DNA of 64,000 bases from Halovivax cerinus (GTDB lineage Archaea > Halobacteriota > Halobacteria > Halobacteriales > Natrialbaceae): assembly GCF_024498195.1 (NCBI RefSeq), contig NZ_CP101824.1, positions 3,224,001 to 3,288,000 on the forward strand. Reading direction: 5' to 3'. The notes beneath the pieces are model-generated. The model was given only the letters and a program-made list of their open reading frames with translations, did no database searches and was not told the origin of the DNA. Positions 60,387 through 64,000 of the stretch are shown here, one piece after another. Made by a program: the position numbers and the translations under genes. Each line of letters opens with the position of its first letter. Positions within the stretch are counted from its first letter, which is position 1.

Positions 60387-61343
60387 ATGACGGACGTCGG
60401 CTACACCCTGTCCAGCGAGGAGCACGGTCCGGACGCGTTGATCGAGCAGGCCAGGCGTGCGGAGGAGGCCGGGTTCGACTTCGTCTCGATCTCCGATCAC
60501 ATCCACCCGTGGGTGACCGCCCAGGGCGAGTCGCCCTTCGTCTGGACGACCCTCGGCGGCATCGCCGCCGCGACGGACGAGATCGACGTCGGTGTCGGCG
60601 TCACCTGCCCGACGACGCGCATCCATCCGGTGAACGTCGCCCACGCCGTCGCGACCGTCGCCGTCCTCCTGGGTGATCGGTTCACGTTCGGCGTCGGGAC
60701 GGGGGAGAACCTGAACGAACCCGTGACCGGCGACCGCTGGCCGGAGCACGCGATCCGACTCGATCGACTCGAAGAAGCGCTCGACGTGATGCGGGCGCTC
60801 TGGACCGGCGAGAACACGAGCCACCGCGGCGACCACTACACGGTCGAGAACGCGAAGCTGTTCACCTGCCCCGACGAGCAGCCGACGACCGTCGTGAGTG
60901 CGTTCGGCCCGCGGACGGCCCAGTGGGCGGCCGACCACGGCGACGGCCTCTGGTGTTCGGGCCCCAAGGGAGACGTCGTCGACGCGTTCGACGACGCCGG
61001 CGGGAGTGGACCGACGATCACCCAGCTCCACGGCTGTTACGCCGAGAGCGAGTCTGCGGCCGTCGACACGATCTACGACAGCTGGCCGAATGGCTCGCTC
61101 CCGGGGGAGCTGGGCCAGGAACTCCCCACACCGAAACACTTCGAACAGGCCGCGACCATGGTCGAACGAGACGATATCGCCGAGTCGTCGACGCTCACCG
61201 ATCCCGACCCGGAACCGTGGATCGACTCGTTCGAGACCGCCGTCGACGCCGGCTTCGACCACGTCTACGTCCACCAGATCGGGCCCGATCAGGCCGCGTT
61301 CTTCGAGTTCTTCGAAGACGAACTGGCACCGGTACTCGCCTGA
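60387..61343 (+). CDS. F420-dependent (LLM class) oxidoreductase
   Basis: A 318-residue TIM-barrel enzyme of the luciferase-like family, G6P-dehydrogenase (FGD)-like branch. Recognisable segments: VGYTLSSEEHGPDALIEQARRAEEAGFDFVSISDHIHPW, GVGVTCPTTRIHP, and FGVGTGENLNEPVTGDRWP. It would use coenzyme F420 to oxidise or reduce an unidentified substrate. ATG 60387 begins the family N-terminus. Confidence 0.86.
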   Translation: MTDVGYTLSSEEHGPDALIEQARRAEEAGFDFVSISDHIHPWVTAQGESPFVWTTLGGIAAATDEIDVGVGVTCPTTRIHPVNVAHAVATVAVLLGDRFTFGVGTGENLNEPVTGDRWPEHAIRLDRLEEALDVMRALWTGENTSHRGDHYTVENAKLFTCPDEQPTTVVSAFGPRTAQWAADHGDGLWCSGPKGDVVDAFDDAGGSGPTITQLHGCYAESESAAVDTIYDSWPNGSLPGELGQELPTPKHFEQAATMVERDDIAESSTLTDPDPEPWIDSFETAVDAGFDHVYVHQIGPDQAAFFEFFEDELAPVLA

Positions 61344-61472
61344 ATCCGACGCCCGGCGGAGGTCGGGACGATGTCGAACGATGTGCCACGCCAGAAGGGA
61401 CACCGACCAGCTGGTTCCGGGCGATGGTACCGACGCCGGCGTTTATTACTCGGAGCGGCGTAGACTACCCAC

Positions 61473-62027
61473 ATGGGGCGGGACGTTACCCCGAGAACCC
61501 GACGTGGCTACCTCACGACCGTCGGGTCCACGGCCGCGACCGTCTGGGTGAGCGGGTGCACCGGTGGCGAACCGCACCCGTCGAACGAATCGACGAACGC
61601 CCCCTCGTCGAATCCCGACGATCAGCCGATCCACGCCGGCTACGAGACGACCGAAGTGGCCGTCTCGACGCAGGATGGGGACCCACTGGGATCCGTTACG
61701 GCCGCAATCGCCGACACGCCCGAGTTGCGACGGCTGGGGCTGAGCGACACGGAACGACTCCCCGACGACCGCGGCATGCTCTTCATCTTCGGCCGCGACC
61801 GCGACCGCCAGTTCGTCATGCGCGAGATGGACTTCGGGATCGACATCGTCTACGCCGGCGGATCCGGGACGATCACCCGAATTCACCACGCACAGGCACC
61901 CGGGCCCAACGAAGACGGGGAGAACCAGCGGTATCCCGGTCGGGGCCAGTACGTCCTCGAGGTTCCCTACGACTGGACGACGGAGCGGGGCGTCGAATCC
62001 GGTGACCGACTCGACTGGGGTGAGTGA
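61473..62027 (+). CDS. DUF192 lipoprotein
   Basis: A 184-residue Tat-exported protein (RRGYLTTVGS, lipobox VSGC with Cys29) followed by a linker and a DUF192 domain (LGLSDTERLPDDRGMLFIF...FVMREMDFGIDIVYAG...PGRGQYVLEVPYDW). DUF192 proteins are small extracytoplasmic proteins of uncertain function. Confidence 0.83.
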   Translation: MGRDVTPRTRRGYLTTVGSTAATVWVSGCTGGEPHPSNESTNAPSSNPDDQPIHAGYETTEVAVSTQDGDPLGSVTAAIADTPELRRLGLSDTERLPDDRGMLFIFGRDRDRQFVMREMDFGIDIVYAGGSGTITRIHHAQAPGPNEDGENQRYPGRGQYVLEVPYDWTTERGVESGDRLDWGE

Positions 62028-62132
62028 CACCGATAGTGATGAGTTTGCTCCGCCCGAGATGCACGCACCGAGCCGCGGGGCTCTCCGCCACCAGAGGGGT
62101 TTTTTCGGTGCCGGTAAAACACCCATCCGCCT

Positions 62133-63122
62133 ATGGAGTACGTCACGCTCGGCAACACCGGGACGACGGTATCGCGACTCTGCTTCGGCACCTGGCGCTT
62201 CGGCAAGCGCCACGGTGACGAGGTCGAAACAACGAGGGAGGAAGCACACGACCTCCTCGACGCCGTCGCAGACCACGGCATCAACTTCATCGACACGGCG
62301 AACGTCTACGGCGACCCCGACGGGACGAGCGAGGAGTGGATCGGCGAGTGGCTGGAGGATAGAGACCGTGAGGACTTCGTCCTCGCCTCGAAGGTCTACT
62401 TCCCGTTCGACGGCTGGGGCGAACCGGGTCCGAACGACTCCGGGCTCGGACGCAAGCACATCCGCCGCCAGATCGAGGGGACGCTCGACCGGCTCGGGAC
62501 GGACTACCTCGACCTCTACTACATCCACCGCTGGGACGACGAGACACCCATCCGCGAGACCATGCAGACACTGACGGAACTCGTCAGGGACGGGACAGTC
62601 AACTACCTCGGCGCCTCGTCGATGGCCGCCTGGAAGTTGACCAAGGCGCTGTGGACGAGCGACGTCGAGGGACTGGAACGGTTCGACGTCACCCAGCCGA
62701 TGGTCAACGCCGCCCACTACGATCAGGTCGGCGACTACCTCGACGTCTGCGCCGATCAGGACCTCGCCGTCTGCCCCTACTCGCCGCTGGCCGGCGGCTT
62801 CCTCACCGGGAAGTACGACCGCGCCGACGACGGCTCCGTCGAGGCCCCGGACGGCTCGCGCGCGACGCTCGAAGATCGCTTCGGCGAGTACTACGCGACC
62901 GACACCGCCTGGGACGTCCTCGACGCGGTCGAGGCCGTCGCCGACGAGCGAGATGCCTCGCCCGCGCAGGTGTCGCTGCGCTGGCTGATGGACCAGGACC
63001 GCTTTACCTGCGTGCCGATCGTCGGCGCGCGAACGCCCGACCAACTCGAAGAGAACGTCGGCGCCGTCGACGTCGATCTCACCGACGACGACGTCGAACG
63101 GATCGCCGAGGCTCGACAGTAA
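62133..63122 (+). CDS. Aldo/keto reductase
   Basis: A 329-residue NADPH-linked oxidoreductase. The catalytic tetrad Asp54, Tyr59, Lys87, His132 (FIDTANVYG, LASKVYF, YYIHRWD) is complete, and the C-terminal PIVGARTPDQLEENVGA coenzyme segment is present. Substrate unknown. Confidence 0.9.
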   Translation: MEYVTLGNTGTTVSRLCFGTWRFGKRHGDEVETTREEAHDLLDAVADHGINFIDTANVYGDPDGTSEEWIGEWLEDRDREDFVLASKVYFPFDGWGEPGPNDSGLGRKHIRRQIEGTLDRLGTDYLDLYYIHRWDDETPIRETMQTLTELVRDGTVNYLGASSMAAWKLTKALWTSDVEGLERFDVTQPMVNAAHYDQVGDYLDVCADQDLAVCPYSPLAGGFLTGKYDRADDGSVEAPDGSRATLEDRFGEYYATDTAWDVLDAVEAVADERDASPAQVSLRWLMDQDRFTCVPIVGARTPDQLEENVGAVDVDLTDDDVERIAEARQ

Positions 63123-63183
63123 CGACCGCCGAAACGGCTACTCGTCACGTTTTCGAGCGTCGAACGGGACCGTTCCGACCCGC

Positions 63184-64000
63184 CTACAGGACGATCATCG
63201 CGTCGACGAGAATCGAGACGAGGACGGCACCGAGGAAGGCGTTCGACGCGTGGAACGTCCGCATCGCTGCGCGCTCGGTCCGGGCAAAGTGCAGTTCCAC
63301 CGCGGCCGCGAGGAAGATCCCGCCGAAGACGACGACGGCCGTCGCGTAGATGGCTCCGAGGTCGGTCACCCAGGCGAGTGCGGCCGCACCGACGAGCGTC
63401 GCGCCGAGGTAGTAGACGATGTGCTTTCGGGTGACGGTGTCGCCGCGAACGACCGACAGCATCGGGAAGCCGCCGCGCTCGTAGTCTTCGCGATAGGCGA
63501 GCGCGAGGTTGTAGAAGTGCGCGGGCGTCCAGAGGAAGATGAGACCCGCGAGCGCGAGCGCCGGGGCGCCGATCTCGTTCGTGACGGCGGCCCAGCCGAT
63601 AAGGGCGGGCAATGCACCGGCGAACCCGCCGATGACCGTGTTCTGGACCGTATTCGGCTTCAGAACCAGCGTGTAGACGACACTGTAGAAGACGATCGCG
63701 ATCAGACCGAGAGCCGCCGCGAGCGCGTTGATCGTAAAGAAGACCGAGATGGATGCGCCAGTCAGGACGAACCCGAACAGAAGCGCGTTGGTGACGGGAA
63801 CCAGGTCCGTGGCCAGGGGCCGGTCGGACGTTCGTTTCATGCGGCGATCGACGTCGCGTTCGAGGACGTGATTGAACGTACCGGAGGCGCCGATGGCAAG
63901 CACGCCGCCCGCGAGGGTAGCCACGACGGTCTGGGCATCCAGGTCGGGCCCCGCAGCGAGAGCCATCCCGGCCGCCGCGACGAGACAGAGCAGCCACATC
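63184..64000 (-). CDS. ctaB: Heme o synthase (protoheme IX farnesyltransferase), N-terminus outside window
   Basis: About 270 residues of a UbiA-family prenyltransferase that makes heme O for terminal oxidases. The active-site motif NHVLERDVDRRMKRTSDRPLA is near the start of the visible part, and the second motif YREDYERGGFPMLSVVRGD farther on. At least six membrane helices are seen. The gene runs off the right edge. DUF420 and ABC genes, commonly next to ctaB in haloarchaea, are 3-5 kb away. Confidence 0.9.
   Translation of the reverse strand, partial: MWLLCLVAAAGMALAAGPDLDAQTVVATLAGGVLAIGASGTFNHVLERDVDRRMKRTSDRPLATDLVPVTNALLFGFVLTGASISVFFTINALAAALGLIAIVFYSVVYTLVLKPNTVQNTVIGGFAGALPALIGWAAVTNEIGAPALALAGLIFLWTPAHFYNLALAYREDYERGGFPMLSVVRGDTVTRKHIVYYLGATLVGAAALAWVTDLGAIYATAVVVFGGIFLAAAVELHFARTERAAMRTFHASNAFLGAVLVSILVDAMIVL

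Overview
The window comes from a halophilic archaeon (class Halobacteria). Evidence: high-GC, strongly acidic proteomes; twin-arginine signals on most secreted proteins; archaeal-only genes (TFE, Trm56, HerA/NurA, an archaeal-style NikR, DUF2110/DUF5803-like genes); a haloarchaeal-order chemotaxis operon; and genes that lack strong ribosome binding sites but carry TATA-like boxes about 30 bases before the start codon. No genus can be assigned from sequence alone.

Layout. 1-1.4 kb: the end of an HD-domain phosphohydrolase, a TatA translocase gene and tRNA-Arg(CCT), followed by a three-copy array of a 69-nt hairpin element that reuses the tRNA 3' end. 1.67-10.03 kb (+): a six- to seven-gene type IV pilus-like operon (secretion ATPase with a very long acidic tail, a double T2SF membrane platform, five small pilin-like membrane-anchored proteins), every junction overlapping. 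10.05-21.55 kb (-): a complete chemotaxis locus, cheW, then cheY-cheB-cheA-cheC-cheC2-cheD-cheR plus a protein resembling a catalytically dead type I restriction N-domain. CheA is unusually long because of two separate 15-residue acidic repeat arrays.

21.8-32.7 kb: tfe-DUF2110-lipoprotein operon, Trm56, a colicin-immunity-like small protein, the DNA end-resection pair HerA and NurA with small regulators, and cofactor-independent phosphoglycerate mutase. 32.8-45.0 kb (+): an island rich in exported proteins: a PhoX-like phosphatase ending in cohesin-like and dockerin domains, a second cohesin-like membrane-anchored protein, two tandem secreted HExxH metallopeptidase-like paralogues, a Na+/Ca2+ exchanger, O-acetylhomoserine sulfhydrylase, a Tat-exported protein with a C1q-like C-terminal domain, and a CARDB-type surface protein.

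45.1-50.6 kb: a 2-hydroxyacid dehydrogenase, a peptide/nickel ABC permease gene destroyed by an IS1341-type (TnpB-only) element, and an aldehyde dehydrogenase. 50.8-55.8 kb: NAD biosynthesis genes nadA-nadB and nadC separated by an opposite-strand HExxH lipoprotein gene; then nikR. 57-64 kb: a J-domain protein, DUF420 membrane protein, an ABC-2 exporter, an F420-dependent oxidoreductase, a DUF192 lipoprotein, an aldo/keto reductase and a truncated heme o synthase gene.

The most unusual content is the cohesin/dockerin phosphatase pair, the tandem exported metallopeptidases, the C1q-like surface protein, the TnpB whose usual RuvC-II glutamate is glycine, the tRNA-derived hairpin array, and the pseudo-nuclease in the chemotaxis operon.
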